A DNA stretch of 64,000 bases, taken from contig VJWN01000028.1 in assembly GCA_007644065.1 (NCBI GenBank), forward strand, positions 310,001 to 374,000. The letters are read 5' to 3'. The translations under genes were made by a program, and so were the position numbers. This document shows, piece by piece, positions 50,411 to 63,026 of the stretch (positions are counted from its first letter, which is position 1; each line of letters begins with the position of its first letter). Source of the stretch: Margaritispora aquatica. Taxonomy: Eukaryota > Ascomycota > Leotiomycetes > Helotiales > Discinellaceae. A model generated the notes under the pieces. The model saw only the letters and a program-made list of their open reading frames with translations. It searched no databases and was not told the DNA's origin.

Positions 50411-51411
50411 GGATACTGTAATATAGATAATGTTCCATACTGTATCATCAATATAGGGGGAATGCCATGGTATGGTACGGCGTTGGATTTGAATATCCGA
50501 TGAAGGGTTCATCGAAAATCTCACTTATTAGGTTGTTAGATAGAGGAGATGATTGTATGACTTATGAGTATCAAGTTCAAATAATTTGATCTCATTCAAT
50601 CTCACATTTTGTGGTATCAGAACAAGAACTATAGTTTTTCAGGCCAGATGATACCAGACAGCCCAGATTCGTTCTACCTGAAACTCTCTTGTGGGGCTGG
50701 TTTTTTTGATGTCTTCTCTGCGATTCGGATATTTCCGCTCACAATTACAGCTATCTTGTTCTTGTAACCAAGACTTTCCTTCATACATCTTGTCTTTTTC
50801 CCTCGCGCGCTTCTTCTCGCCCTGCACTAGTCCCAGGGGGGTTTTGTTGAACCTTTTATCCAAAGTTCGATTCAGAGACTCGATCCGTAAAATCAGGATG
50901 ATTTTTTCTTGTCACCCAAGAACAACTAGTCAGTAAACTGCCCCGCTATATTGGGGTGTTGTAATAAATAGTGCCATGGTGAGATGCTCAGCTTGATTTG
51001 AATTTGAATCATTGGTGAAGTAGTCCAACAAGAGAAAGATACGAGAGGGGCAAAGAGGGTTAATTTACTGATAGGAGAAGAATGAAAAAGCAATCTGAGA
51101 TCCAATGTCTTAACACGAGAGCGAACAGAAGGTTTGGGCACGTAGTAGCTTTGATTTTTTTGATCTAGGGGTTTGCAAGCAGTCGGAATCGCTCCACTAT
51201 GCTGGGTGTGCCACAGTGTATGAATTAGGCATTCCAGGTCATGTATCTGATCTATACGCTTAATTGGGATTTCAATGTTGATTGTATTTAACAACGAAAG
51301 AGAATTTCCTATCATATGACGAATGTGTCACTAATAAGAGCACATCAAGACAGATTCCGAGTTTAAAAAAATTGGTATTGCCATAGAAAACATTCAAATA
51401 CCACATCCTCA
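50411..51411. other. Intergenic region between convergent helicase and Sec5
   Basis: About 1 kb containing two 3' ends. Overlapping short frames show no domain. AT-rich stretches and T/A runs are compatible with polyadenylation regions. Confidence 0.45.
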
Positions 51412-54400
51412 CTATAACTGGCCGCCACTATTCGTACTAGGAACACTGCTACTACTTATCGCAGATTGTACTGTTCCCGGCCTCTCGCCCCGAGTTCTTA
51501 CTTTCTTGAAACAAGCAAACTCGCTCCTACTTCCCTCTCTCAGTCTCTTCAGCACTGCCCTCATCTCAGGCAGTTCACTCTGAAGTCTCTGTCTCGCGTC
51601 GTTATCCGTCCCTTTATCTAGCTCTTGATAAATCTGGCTCTGCATGTCACTCGCGCGGTCAGTGGTGTATTGGCTCAGTGTCTGTGCAACAAATTCCACA
51701 TCTAAGGTCGCTTGCATGAGCTCATATAAAGTGTACCGTTGTCGCAACTTAAATGCTTCAAGAAGTTCACGCGAGCATTGCTCGAGGAGATATGAAAGAA
51801 CCTGGGCCGTGAGAGATGAGGCGGTTGTTGAGACAAGCGTGTGCACAAGAACCAGAGATAGAAGGGCTTCGTAAATGTAGGGTCGCACTTCGAAGGGTTT
51901 GGAGGAAGGAGGCCAGTCTGTCGAGGCAACGCTAGGCCGGATAATGTTGCGAAGAGTCTCAACGGCGGGGCGTGTGAAGGATTGAAATAGACGGGCATCT
52001 ATCTGGCCCAGGACGTCACGGATAGTTTTGGTTTCATCCGTAAGTTTGACGGAGAAGGCATTCTCAAATTGAGTGGTGAGATTGGGGACGACATCTGTAC
52101 GGAGGGCTTGTAGATTGGAGAGAGTGAGTAGCATGCGGACATTCTATAACTGATTAGATAATGTACAGAGCTTGGAGGCAGGGAGACTTACTCGATCGCT
52201 AGCATTGACAGTGCCTGCACCAATGCTGGTAGCAATAACCATAGCTACTGGACTTGCAAGACCATCACTCTCTGTAGTCCAATCGTCCTCCGATTTCTTG
52301 ATTGATTTCTCTGCATTTTCGACCATACCACTAAGAGACTTGTAGAGTGTAGTCACAAATTGGCTACGGACCATGGTAAGAAGTTTGCTTGGGGGCGGAG
52401 AGACAACGTTGTATGCACTTGACTTTGCCTCCGAGATGTACAGAATCTTTTGCATTCCTGTCAGAATAGCACTTTCAAAGGCCTCGAAATAAGCTGGCAT
52501 TCGTGTAAGATCGCGTTTCTCAGGCGACCTTCTCCAGTCCTCCAACACTTTGATGTTCTCAGCATCCTTGTTCCAGGCTGCACAAACTGCAATAACGCAT
52601 CTCTCTCTCGCCTCACCAGTAAGGGTTTGGAGTCGAGTGCTAGCACTGCCATCTCCGCCAATAGGTGAGATCGTAGCCATTTCACTAGCCCCCGTTCCAA
52701 CCAAGACCAAAAGTTTGGCAAGGTAATGAACACCACTAAGCGAATTGGACCAAGGGGGCCAGAAAGCATACTTTTCCCAGGCTTCACCTCTTTTCGGCGA
52801 AGGAGGAGGCATATTATTTGGATCAAGGTTGAAGCGAGGATCCCGAAGCCCCGAAGGCGTGAGCTGAGATCCAAATGTTGCAGGGGTATTTGGAGTCAAG
52901 GGCAAAGGTGAAAATAATGCAGATATATCATCAGGAGGAGGATCGACAAAGAAGGAGAATACACTCTCCCTCAGCATATCAATCAATTCCACAGCACCTT
53001 CTTTTAGCTGGAAGATCTCTTGGTCTGAGAGCTGGAGATGTTTCCGTGAATCTCCAGTGATGCCATTTGAAAGATTTCGCTGCAGCTTCCCATCGATGAA
53101 GCCTTGGACAGTCTGCCAGAATTCTGATACTTCTCCAAGGATACCTTGTGCGGAGAGCATCTCTTTAAGATAAGCATGGGATTGCTCCCACAATTCGATA
53201 ATATCAGAAGAGTCCATTGATGTTGGTTTATCCTCAACAGTCTGTCGACCAAGTGATCTCAGATGCGAGGAAATAATCTGGGTTGTAGGCTTTTCTCCGC
53301 TGGCAAGACGCCGACGAGACACCTCGATAGCCATTTTCGATCGATCTGAAGTCACTTGAACTTTGTTTTTCAGATACTCGAATCGATTTTCCAGCCAAGC
53401 CCATATAGGGTTTTGTTCCACACCAAGCTCTAGCAATATATTGATGAGTTCCATATGCTGATCTTGAGGAGCCGCTGCATCTGTTCTTGAAGAAATATTT
53501 TGGGTAGACCCCAGCTTTTTCCAGACATCTTCTTTGAACTCAGTTATTTGTCGTTCAACGTCGTTCCAGACACGTCCCGCCAGCAGGATCTGAAATATTT
53601 GAGAGTCGCTTGGGGATGCAGCTCCAAGGTTTTCCACCAATTTCCTAGATTCAGTAGCAAAATTTGCTGCCTTGCGATAATCATCAGCTATGCCATCATA
53701 ATCCTTTTGCTTGATTTTCTCAGTGATCGCAGTCCCAATCTCATGCATGTCTTTGTAACGCTCCGCTGTTCCAGTCATAATTATCATGCTGTCCTCTTTC
53801 TCACGTCCTCCTAACGCTGGACCCCAAACTTCCTCTGCCTTCGCCGACACATCAAGGAGGGGTATCTTGATTCCCATAACTCCATACTCGCTCTCTTTAG
53901 TCAAAGCGTTCTTCTTCCGAGTATCTTGTGAGGGGCTTATCATCGAAGTCTGGTTGCCGCTGCCTGCTCTAAAGCTACTCCTGCTCGCATGGCGCGAATG
54001 GGTTCGTACCGCTCTTGAAGGCGTAGGGTCTGCTCCCCGATATTTCATCTCGGTGTAGACATTGTCAATAGTTGCTTTCGCACGCACAAATCGCTCGAAA
54101 TTAGATTCCACCAGCAGTTTCAGAGACGCGGATTTTTGGTCGATTGATTGTGACAATATTTCGAGGCCACTTAGAAGGTCTTGAGTGGATGCTTCACGAT
54201 GGACCTGGGACAGGAATAAGGCAGGCGAAAATGTAGTAGATGAGAGGAGGAAGCGATTACCTGGACAGGTCAATCAAAGCTAATATATCTTGCAATAAGA
54301 AACTCACGTATCCGTGGATCATCTTGTACTGGTAGACCACCTTGTCGTAGTAGATTCACAACCGAGTTTGAAGAGCCCAAAGGATCTGGTTCATCCCTTT

Positions 54401-54656
54401 GAACCAGATTCTCTACACCTTTATCTGTCCTCTGTGTGCCAGGTAGAAAGCTCTTTCTGTCACTTGCAGCTCTTTCTAATGCTGAGTATCTTGACTTGGA
54501 TCTTCGAACCATGCCATTGCGCGCAGACTTCTCAATATTCTCCTCCTCATCTGATACATCGCTGTTGTCTTTTTCTGCAGGCCATTCTAGAGGATAAGCT
54601 GTTGCTAGCTGGTAGTGATCCAAGACTGTTTGCTCGTAGTCTGCCATAGCGAACAA
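51412..54656 (-). CDS. SEC5: Exocyst complex component Sec5
   Basis: Three exons: 54656-54308, 54260-52192 and 52143-51412. The introns are 47 and 48 bp. The model is 1049 aa; initiation at the second ATG (54647, MADYEQTV) would remove three residues and is equally likely. The strongest signature is the stretch across the first splice junction, DDPRIRNRFLLSS, followed by SPALFLSQVH and SIDQKSASLKLLVESNFERFVRAKATIDNVYTEM, which are conserved in fungal Sec5. The N-terminus is acidic and disordered. The long remainder is the helical-rod CATCHR fold expected of exocyst subunits. Sec5 is part of the octameric tether that docks secretory vesicles at growing hyphal tips and septa. It is divergently transcribed from the isocitrate dehydrogenase gene, with about 410 bp between starts. 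Confidence 0.92.
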
Positions 54657-55067
54657 TTGCTGTGTAGCTAAGATTTAGGTTCTGAGATCGTCGCACTCAA
54701 TTAGGTTTGTGGCCAGCCTGATTCCGCCACTCCATCGCCCTAATCTTCAACTGGGAATCAATTGCTCTCGTGTCGCGGGTATCGCAGGTTTGTAGATACT
54801 GTAGCTTCTGAACTTTTGCACAAAGTACATAAAGTAATACTGCCCCACGTCGTCTTGGTGTTTCTGCGTGGCCGGTCTGTCCCGAAGCAGTTGGCGGCTC
54901 GGAGGTGCAGCCTCGGAAAAAGCAAGGCCCATTCAGCGAGATCCTTTCCACGGCTACTCTCAAGCTATCGCAAACCTCTTCCAACCCAAACAACAGCCAC
55001 CTCTAACCACCACCCGCAACATCAATTTCTCTCTCCGCAAAGTATTTTGACTGGAGAATAGTTCAAA
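54657..55067. promoter_or_regulatory. Divergent promoter region, Sec5 / isocitrate dehydrogenase
   Basis: The 411 bp between two start codons facing apart must contain both core promoters and leaders. A CT/AC-rich stretch at about 54960-55050 precedes the isocitrate dehydrogenase ATG, typical of a fungal leader. No specific factor site is claimed. Confidence 0.6.
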
Positions 55068-56531
55068 ATGCTTGCGATCCGTTCCTTTGCAGCTCCTGCC
55101 CGTCGGCAATGCTTCCAAGCATCTGCGCGTGTGTGGGCTCCCACCACTGTGCAAGTGCGTAGCTACATACCACCCAAGACAACTGAGGGTTTTTATCCTG
55201 AAGCTTTACTAACATCACTTTGGAATTAGTCCTACCGCACATATTCTACACAAAAGGGCAAGGTCGCTGAGTTTCTCGGCAAGAAGGACACCGATGTAAG
55301 GCCTCCATCACCATTGGAATGAGATTGTGAGCTTGGATATGGACAATGGCAAGAGATACGGACTCAATTGGTTTTGGGAGGAAGAAAGAAGGGAATGTAC
55401 GGATGCACACATCTCTGACATTATTCTAGGGTCTCTACATGGTCAGTTTGATCGAGGGTGACGGAATCGGTCCAGAAATCTCTCAGTCAGTCAAGGACAT
55501 CTTTGCAGCAGCCAACGTATGAAGCTATTTCTCAATTAGGAAAATTCAGTCTAACATACAGAAAAGGCACCAATCAAGTGGGAACCAGTAGATGTCACAC
55601 CTCGTCTTGAGTACGGAAAGACCACAATTGCGGCGGAGACTATCGAGAGTATCAAGAGGAATAAGGTGGCACTCAAGGGCCCTCTTGCTGTAAGGCAACT
55701 CCCAATCTGAACTGGTTATCGTTACTGACCCCTTCTCAGACTCCCATTGGAAAGGGACATGTCTCATTAAACTTGACCCTTCGCCGAACTTTCAACCTCT
55801 TCGCTAACGTTCGACCATGTCGCTCGATTGCCGGATACAAGACCCCTTACGATGGGGTTGACACAGTTCTGATTCGTGAGAACACTGAGGGAGAGTACTC
55901 TGGTATCGAGCACGTTGTTGTGGACGGCGTCGTACAGAGCATCAAGCTTATCACCCGGGAAGCAAGTGAGCGCGTGCTCAGATTTGCTTTCCAATATGCC
56001 GAGGATATTGGAAGACTCAAGGTCCGTGCCGTTCACAAGGCTACCATCATGAAGATGAGTGATGGTCTTTTCTTGGGTACTGCAGAGAGAGTTGCCAAGG
56101 ATTTCCCCAGTGTTGAATTTGATGCTGAGCTTTTGGACAACACCTGCTTGAAAATTGTCACAGACCCTACACCATATAACGACAAGGTTTTGGTCATGCC
56201 CAACTTGTATGGCGACATTCTTTCCGATATGTGTGCTGGTTTGATTGGTGGTCTTGGTCTAACTCCTTCTGGAAATATTGGAGATGAGTGCTCTATTTTT
56301 GAGGCAGTCCACGGTTCAGCTCCAGATATTGCCGGCAAGGCACTTGCCAACCCAACTGCTCTCCTCCTTAGTTCTATCATGATGTTGAGACATATGGGTT
56401 TGAATGACCACGCACAGAGAATTGAGAAGGCTATCTTCGACACACTTGCTGAAGGCAAGACGTTGACTGGCGATTTGGGAGGAAAGGCCAAGACACACGA
56501 GTATGCTGGTGCGATTATCAAGCGTCTTTAG
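55068..56531 (+). CDS. IDH2: NAD-dependent isocitrate dehydrogenase subunit 2, mitochondrial
   Basis: Five exons: 55068-55154, 55230-55295, 55430-55516, 55567-55689 and 55740-56531, giving 384 aa. The start [17 protein letters not shown] is an Arg-rich mitochondrial presequence. The fold begins with [12 protein letters not shown]. The active-site segment [13 protein letters not shown] and the family signature [20 protein letters not shown] are intact. The enzyme converts isocitrate and NAD+ to 2-oxoglutarate, CO2 and NADH in the TCA cycle, with a partner subunit encoded elsewhere. The fourth exon must begin after an AAAAG acceptor at 55566 to keep frame; a more typical CAG five bases upstream would shift it. 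The gene shares a divergent promoter region with Sec5. Assignment to IDH2 rather than IDH1 rests on complete catalytic residues and family resemblance. Confidence 0.93.
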
Positions 56532-57245
56532 GTTGTTGGGCTTTGTAAATATACCCTTTTGACTGAGGGTTGTAGACTGTACCAAGAATGAATGCATACC
56601 CGAATAACTCTTGACCCAATAGCATGTTTATGAGAGTAGAATATAGGGCTGTTACGTTGATAGTTCTATCTCGCTTGGGGCTTTGCTACCGCTTGTGATT
56701 TGACTTAACAACGTCACTTTCGGGACCTGCAGGTACCTTGTGCTGGACCGTACGTAAGTCAAGTATGTTTTTATCTTCGTGTTTAGACGGTGTTACCAGC
56801 ATGCTTCATCAACTGGAGTTACATTCCCCATCAGTGCAACCATCGGATCCGGTCAACTGAAGCCGCACTGACCTCAAACTTTGTTTTCTTTGTTGGATTG
56901 ACGCTGCTGGAAGGACAGAACCCTGTCAAATTTCCACACGTGTGCGAGACAATTCGACTCGAATCTCCAGCAAGACAACTCCACATCTTTTCAAATAAAT
57001 GATCTCCAAATCACTCTGCACTCTGCAGCATCTTCAAGCACCAGGCTGTTAGCTACATGAATCTTCATGGTCCACCTTCCATTATGGACATAAGCCGAGA
57101 TTGAACCCCTCCAAAGCTTCTCAACCGCCGCAAAGATAGCCAATCAGCCTTGCCTGGACTTCACATTTATCAGGAGTCCACAAGTGCAAGTGCAAGTAGT
57201 CCACGCCAGCAACAAATTTTCTAGGTAGAGGAGGAAACGATCATT
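56532..57245. other. Intergenic region
   Basis: This holds the 3' end of the isocitrate dehydrogenase gene and the promoter of the phosphatase. A short CAAGTG direct repeat occurs near 57183-57196. No coding frame is supported. Confidence 0.45.
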
Positions 57246-58889
57246 ATGGGATCATTTTATGGTACCCTCGCTCCTAGGAGGAAGGATCTTAAATATGAGT
57301 CTCTTCCTACTTCTGAGAACGAGAGAGGAAGTGCGAGCGGTGTCGATAGTGTGGTAGAAACCCAGCAGAATTTGTCACTACAGCACAGTAAAAGAAATAG
57401 AATTCTGGTTCTTGCTGCCATGGCATTCGCATCTTTACTTCTCATCCTGTTCTTGGCAACTGGGTATGTATGAGCAACTCACAACTCCATCCTTTCCTTA
57501 CGAAATAGTGGGAACCCCTGAATTCGTCGCTTACAAAATAACAGTGGTCTCTCACGCACCACCAACGGGTCCTGTGACAGCGTCAAGAACGGATATACTT
57601 GTGAACCCAAGATCTCACACTTCTGGGGCCAGTATTCTCCATACTTCAGCGTCCCTTCAGAGATCTCGGCCGATGTACCAACGCAATGCAAAATCACATT
57701 TGCTCAGATACTCTCCCGTCATGGTGCCAGAGATCCAACAACCGCCAAAACAGTGGCGTATAAAGCTCTCGTCAACAGAATTCACACGACAGCAACGTCG
57801 TATAGTAAGAATTACGGCTTCATTAAGGATTACACATATACTCTTGGTGCAAATGATCTCTCTGTATTCGGCCAGCAGCAAATGATCAACTCAGGCGTGA
57901 AATACTACAATCGCTACAAGTCTCTCGCTCAAACAACCACGCCCTTCATCCGCTCCTCAGGCTCCGACCGCGTGATCGAGAGTGCCCAGAACTGGACCCA
58001 AGGGTTTCACTCCGCAAGAGTGCAAGACTACTCCTCCAATAAGACAGACGGGTACCCTTATTCCATGGTCATCATCAGTGAAGAGTCAGGCTTCAATAAC
58101 ACCCTCGACCACGGTCTCTGCACCGCCTTTGAAGATGGTATCTACTCCGAGATAGGCAGTGATGCACAAAAGGAATGGATTGCCATCTTCACGCCCCCTA
58201 TTACCGCACGCTTGAACAAGAATCTTCCAGGCGTGAATTTCACTAATACGGATACAATCTACATGATGGATTTATGTCCCTTCATCACCGTCTCCGACAT
58301 CTTGGGTTCCATCTCCCCGTTCTGTGATCTGTTCACCGAGGCAGAGTGGAAGCAATACGATTACTACCAATCACTCGGCAAGTTCTACGGCTACAGCAGC
58401 GGCAACCCTCTGGGCTCTACCCAAGGCGTAGGATTCACAAACGAGCTCATAGCACGGATGACATCCACACCAGTCAACGACCACACATCCACCAACTCCT
58501 CTCTCGATTCTTCCTCCTCGACGTTTCCTCTTGGTGGTACCACACGCCTCTACGCTGATTTCAGCCACGATAATGACATGTCTGGCATTTTTGCTGCCAT
58601 GGGGCTATACAACCAGACTGTTTTCCCATCCAAGACAAGCCTGGAGACAGCAAAGCAGATGAATGGCTACAGCGCGGCGTGGTCTGTGCCATTTGCTGCA
58701 AGGGCGTATTTCGAAAAGATGAGCTGTAAGGGTCAGGATGAAGAGTTAGTGAGAGTAGTGATCAATGATCGCGTCATGGGCCTAGAAAGTTGTGGCGGCG
58801 ATAAGTTGGGCAGGTGTAAGTTGAGTCGGTTCGTGGAGAGCTTGAGCTTTGCGAGGGCTGGTGGGAAGTGGGGTGAGTGCTTTGTTTGA
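57246..58889 (+). CDS. Histidine acid phosphatase / phytase-like, N-terminally membrane-anchored
   Basis: Two exons, 57246-57463 and 57545-58889, joined over an 81-bp intron (GTATGT donor), give 520 aa. The catalytic motif RHGARDP has nucleophile His132. The proton-donor motif is His414-Asp415 in DFSHDNDM. Eight or more cysteines (GSCDS, YTCEP, TQCKI, HGLCT, DLCPF, PFCDL, MSCKG, ESCGG, GRCKL, GECFV) fit the disulfides of fungal phytases. Instead of a cleaved signal peptide, the protein has about 50 polar residues followed by one hydrophobic helix (about 53-72), so it is probably a type II membrane protein with a lumenal or extracellular catalytic domain. N-glycosylation sequons are plentiful. 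It should release phosphate from phytate or other phosphomonoesters. Confidence 0.9.
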
Positions 58890-59819
58890 TAAGCGAGGAG
58901 AATATCATGTAGATAGATAGAGAAGATTAGAAAGCCTGTTAGAAGGGAGCTTTTTACATGCTTATCCTGGGATCAGTCTATTTTGGTTTAAAATATCTAC
59001 CCAACAGGTAGCAAGCAGTGGAGGTGTACGGATTTTACATCTTGCAAGAGAAGCCCTTTCACTGGGCTGTTTTACTGAATGGTGTTCATCTGTGAGTCGA
59101 TATAGACCTCCACTAAGACACAAGGAATTGAAAATACGTAATCGTGGAGCCCCAGACATTCTTGGTGATGTATGGCGATGCTTGTAGAGAACCAGCAACG
59201 CCGTAATGGCTTACTGGGATTTGAGGTTTAAGAGAGTAGTATGGTTTTATCTGATGCGAATACTGTATCAAGATCTAGGACATATATGAACAGAAATGTA
59301 ATTTTGAATGATTTTTTTCCACTGGTGATTCACTTACAATTTCAAAGAGTCACATCTAGCAAAATATGGTGAAAGAGACATGACTATTAAACAAATTGCA
59401 TGTGTGAATAGTCGACTAAGTAGCCTTAATCTAATGCTGGGTGGACCTTTCGCTTTAGCTTCCTTACAGGGGGAAGATTTCCATAATGGAATCATTTCAA
59501 GGCTCTCTCAAGTGCAAGCAAGCTCATATATGAGAGTACAGCTCTGTAATATTGAAGGACATTGAGAAATCTACTCCCATATGTACGTCTGAAGCTCAAT
59601 TTACATAGATCTATTATACGTGTCCTGCACTTAAAACAAACGCCCACCATAAACCCATGTCTAGCATTAATCCGCCCAAGACGCTAAATGCTCTCAAAGC
59701 CGCAAACTCCTAGCCTGGCAAATATGCATGCATGCCGGACCTCCTGGTCTTCTGGTATCAATTCAAAGCCATCCAAGTCCATAAAATTATTGAGAAATTG
59801 ATACAACTGAGAGCACATC
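58890..59819. other. Intergenic region between convergent genes
   Basis: It contains the 3' ends of the phosphatase and ROT1. Only short frames without motifs are present. Confidence 0.45.
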
Positions 59820-60759
59820 TTACAGCAGATATGCTGTTCCTCCAAAGATGATCATACCCACTCCACCCCACCACAACATGTTGAGATCGATCCTGTGAAC
59901 GAAAGGAAGCTCATTGGCTCTCCTCTTGATGTGTAAGGCATCTTTGTTTAGCGGCTCTGGCTCGTCTTCTGAACTGGAAGTACGTTTCGCTTTCTTCCCT
60001 GATGTTGTCGCACTAGCGGTTGGGTTCAAGGTAACTGTCGGGAGCATATTGGGTGACGAATAAGCTTGGAACATTGGGTTCATTGGCGAGCCATCGAATT
60101 TGTAGAGGTCAAGGCGATTTAATTTCGTGTAGGGATCGATATAGACTTGGTATTTCTATGTATGCAAATCAGCAATGCCTTTCATGCCAACAAGGCCTGG
60201 AGATTTCGTACCTGCATAGTTTCTGACTGATTATATCGAGTGTAGATGGAAGAACTGGCCGAGCATGGATCTGATTGTAATTGCCGCCCGTCCACAGCGA
60301 TAGGCGTCATGGTTAACGAACCATCTGCGTTCAGTGTAAATGTGCCGTGCTGCCACTGCATTATTGCTTGTGGGCATGAGGGTGTAGTTGCTGCAGACAT
60401 GTAAGCCTCCGATCCCAACCCATGAGGTTACAAATACCCACGGTTTGACACTGCGCGATAGTATGCCTCCTCATAGAACCCGTCTGCTGTGAATGAATAG
60501 GAGATACCAGTATGGCTCGGCTCGATGAAACTATCATTTATAGGATTATAAAAACCCTGTAACTTGAATTAGCTCCAAGAATGTCTCGCGCATCCGTCTT
60601 TCTCTGAATGCCAAAATCACCCGTCTCCTTCCTTTGACGTACCGGACCAGTGAGCACCTTTGCAGATTTCGTAGACCACGTTCCGACCAGTTCGGCGATG
60701 GTTGCGAAGCTTGTCGGCGCGAAGAACGCGCATGCGATTAGAGTAGACCTGAGAGCCAT
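59820..60759 (-). CDS. ROT1: ROT1, ER membrane protein for cell-wall and glycoprotein biogenesis
   Basis: Four exons: 60759-60643, 60556-60442, 60390-60212 and 60155-59820. They give 248 aa, matching the family length. Residues 1-20 are a signal peptide. The lumenal domain reads in the conserved order: [17 protein letters not shown], then [66 protein letters not shown] and [13 protein letters not shown] single C-terminal transmembrane helix ([14 protein letters not shown]) anchors the protein with almost no tail. In yeast ROT1 is an essential ER chaperone-like protein needed for beta-1,6-glucan and correct glycosylation. The start was fixed by the signal peptide; a longer frame upstream has no supporting features. 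It is divergent from the folate cyclo-ligase. Confidence 0.93.
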
Positions 60760-61209
60760 TACGATCTTTGAAGGCAATTGTATGTAGGGATTGTGGGTTG
60801 CTTCGAATAGTTGCTTGCGATTACTTGTGATTGCGTTGTCTGGAGGCGGAGGAGAAGAAGTTCGTCCCAAAATCCAAAAGTGACTGGGGCTAAGGGGGTG
60901 TCTCGGCACTTGCCATGACGCCAGGCCAAGCCAAATGGCGGGAGAGAAAAACACCCCTGCTGCAGATCTATTTTGCAGCATCTTTCTTTGAACCATGCAG
61001 TGACATCGAGCAAGTTTGTAAATACAGGTATGTTTTGACATCACCAGAAAGAGCGAATAGGTAAAAGCCTCAAAACATGTTCACTTCTTGCTAGCTGTTT
61101 ATCATCGTCAATATTTTGATTCAGTAACGAAAGAAACTGTATGCAGTCTACCTAATAGACACTCTTACAATACTCATCCAATTTTCAAATAACGCCCGCT
61201 CATCCAACG
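60760..61209. promoter_or_regulatory. Divergent promoter region, ROT1 / folate cyclo-ligase
   Basis: 450 bp between two outward-facing start codons, expected to hold both promoters. The ROT1-side frame stays open upstream of its ATG, but the residues there are not conserved-looking. Confidence 0.5.
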
Positions 61210-62048
61210 ATGGCTGAACACATCGTTGCAGAAGATCAAACTCCAATCACAAATATCATGGCTTCATCTCTCGCCTTGAAGGCTGCGAAGAAGGAATTAA
61301 GAAGCCTAATGAAGAAGAAATTGTCAGGGATATCTTCGTTGTCAGTCAATACTCAGAGTATGTCAAATGTCACATCAATGGCTCTTGTCCTGCTGATATA
61401 CACACAGGTGCTACTGTCTTCAAATCTTTGGAGACTTTCAAGCCTTACCAAGAAGCGAACCGCATTGGTATTTACCTGTCCATGCCTTCAAGTGAGATTC
61501 AGACAGATGCCATAGTACGCCATGCTCTACGTGCAGGGAAAAAAGTATTTGTTCCATATATTCACAAATCCATCGATCCGCCACCTGATACACCAAAGTC
61601 AGTGATGGATATGGTCGATATTCGCTCACTCTCCGACTATGAATCTTTGAAGCGAGATAGTTGGGGAATCCCAACCATTGATGCAGAAACAGTAGATGAA
61701 AGGGAGCATATACTGAAGGGAGCCACGGAAGACAGCAACGGACTTGATATGATCCTCATGCCAGGAGTTGCATTTGATTTTGATGCCAAGTCCGGTCTTA
61801 TGAGAAGACTTGGTCATGGAAAGGGATTCTATGACTATTTCCTGCACAGGTACACTAAAATGAGAGGGTCACCACGGGGAGCAACCGTGAGTCCTGAAAG
61901 TGGTGTCATGTTGTATGGTCTAGCTCTCGAAGAACAACTTTTGAAGGTTGAAGACAGTCATTCTGTGCCTGTAGGAGAGCTCGATGCTCTGCTTCATGGG
62001 CTTCTTGTCGGTGACGGAAACCTCATAGCAGCAAAGTCGGAGTTTTGA
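61210..62048 (+). CDS. 5-formyltetrahydrofolate cyclo-ligase (methenyltetrahydrofolate synthetase)
   Basis: Two exons, 61210-61357 and 61408-62048, with a 50-bp intron (GTATGT donor, CACAG acceptor), give 262 aa. The N-terminal helix AKKELRSLMKKKL is typical of the family start. The core has IGIYLSMPSSEIQTDAIVRHAL and KKVFVPYI, then LDMILMPGVAFD and the nucleotide/folate-binding motif RLGHGKGFYDYFL. The enzyme uses ATP to convert 5-formyl-THF to 5,10-methenyl-THF in cytosolic or mitochondrial one-carbon metabolism. A second ATG at 61258 (MASSLALKAAKKEL) fits the family start better; the first 16 residues may be untranslated or optional. Confidence 0.93.
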
Positions 62049-63026
62049 AGGATCAATAAGAGACCTCTTTGTCCTAGGACTGATCAAGAAGCCTGCCTTC
62101 ATATTCTTGTAGATTTCCACCAATTTTTGTGCATGTTTATCCGATCCCATTTCCCGTGTAACGCCTTTTGACTGCCTCTATCCGTTCAAACTCTGGATCA
62201 ATGATACATTATCTCCCTTCAATAAGATTTGGCCTGCAAATGTTAGCAAAGATAAAAAGCGTTACTTCTACACCAGTGATTCTCACCAAGCGATCTCCTA
62301 CTCTCCTCTTGAGTCTTCGTAGCTTGTTTGACTTCGACCGCATCATCGATAACCAAATTCATGAATTCATCAAATCCCTAGATGCACCAAATCAGTGGAC
62401 GCTCAAACAGCTCGCAGCAAGATCCACTGACTCTGATTCTTCCCTCAATCCTGATTGCTAATTGCTCATAAAGCCAAATCTGGACCGTGGAGTGTTGCTG
62501 AAGCAGCTTGAAGATGAAGTTGATTGGTGGGAGAAGGACTTTGCGCCCACCGCCTCCACCACCTCTATTCATGCTGGGTGGTCGTAATATTAAATGGCCG
62601 AGTATTCAAGATTGTAGACTTGGTATCAAGAGTCTGCGAGTTACCAGTGGCAATTTTGTGGTGGGGTGCTGTATCGTCTCTTGTGGTACAGGTCGCGTTG
62701 GCTGTGTCTGGTCTTAAAATTTAGGCGGGAAGGTGTGGTGCCTGCTTTCTTTGAGGGGAGCGGGATGAAAGCGGCTCTGCCAGCCAACGCTAAAATTGGT
62801 TATTTGGCAGCCCGACTCTATTCCTCGCGGTCTCCCACCATTCTCTCTTGTGATGCCACCAACATCAACTACCATTCAGTCTACATTCGCAATTTATTCA
62901 CTTTGACCTTCATCGGTGATCTGTCTATTCCCTGTGTCTAGGATCCAACTTCTAGTCAGTTGTGCACCTGCCTAGAGAGCTTGAATCTTTGCACAATCCC
63001 GCATCTGCCCCGCCATCAACAACATT
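62049..63026. other. Intergenic region upstream of the importin gene
   Basis: No domain-bearing frame. A 97-codon open frame at 62168-62461 has no recognisable content. The right part should hold the importin promoter and leader. Confidence 0.4.

Noticed and set aside
60760..61044. N-terminal extension of ROT1
   Set aside because: The signal peptide begins at the 60759 ATG. The upstream residues look like translated promoter.
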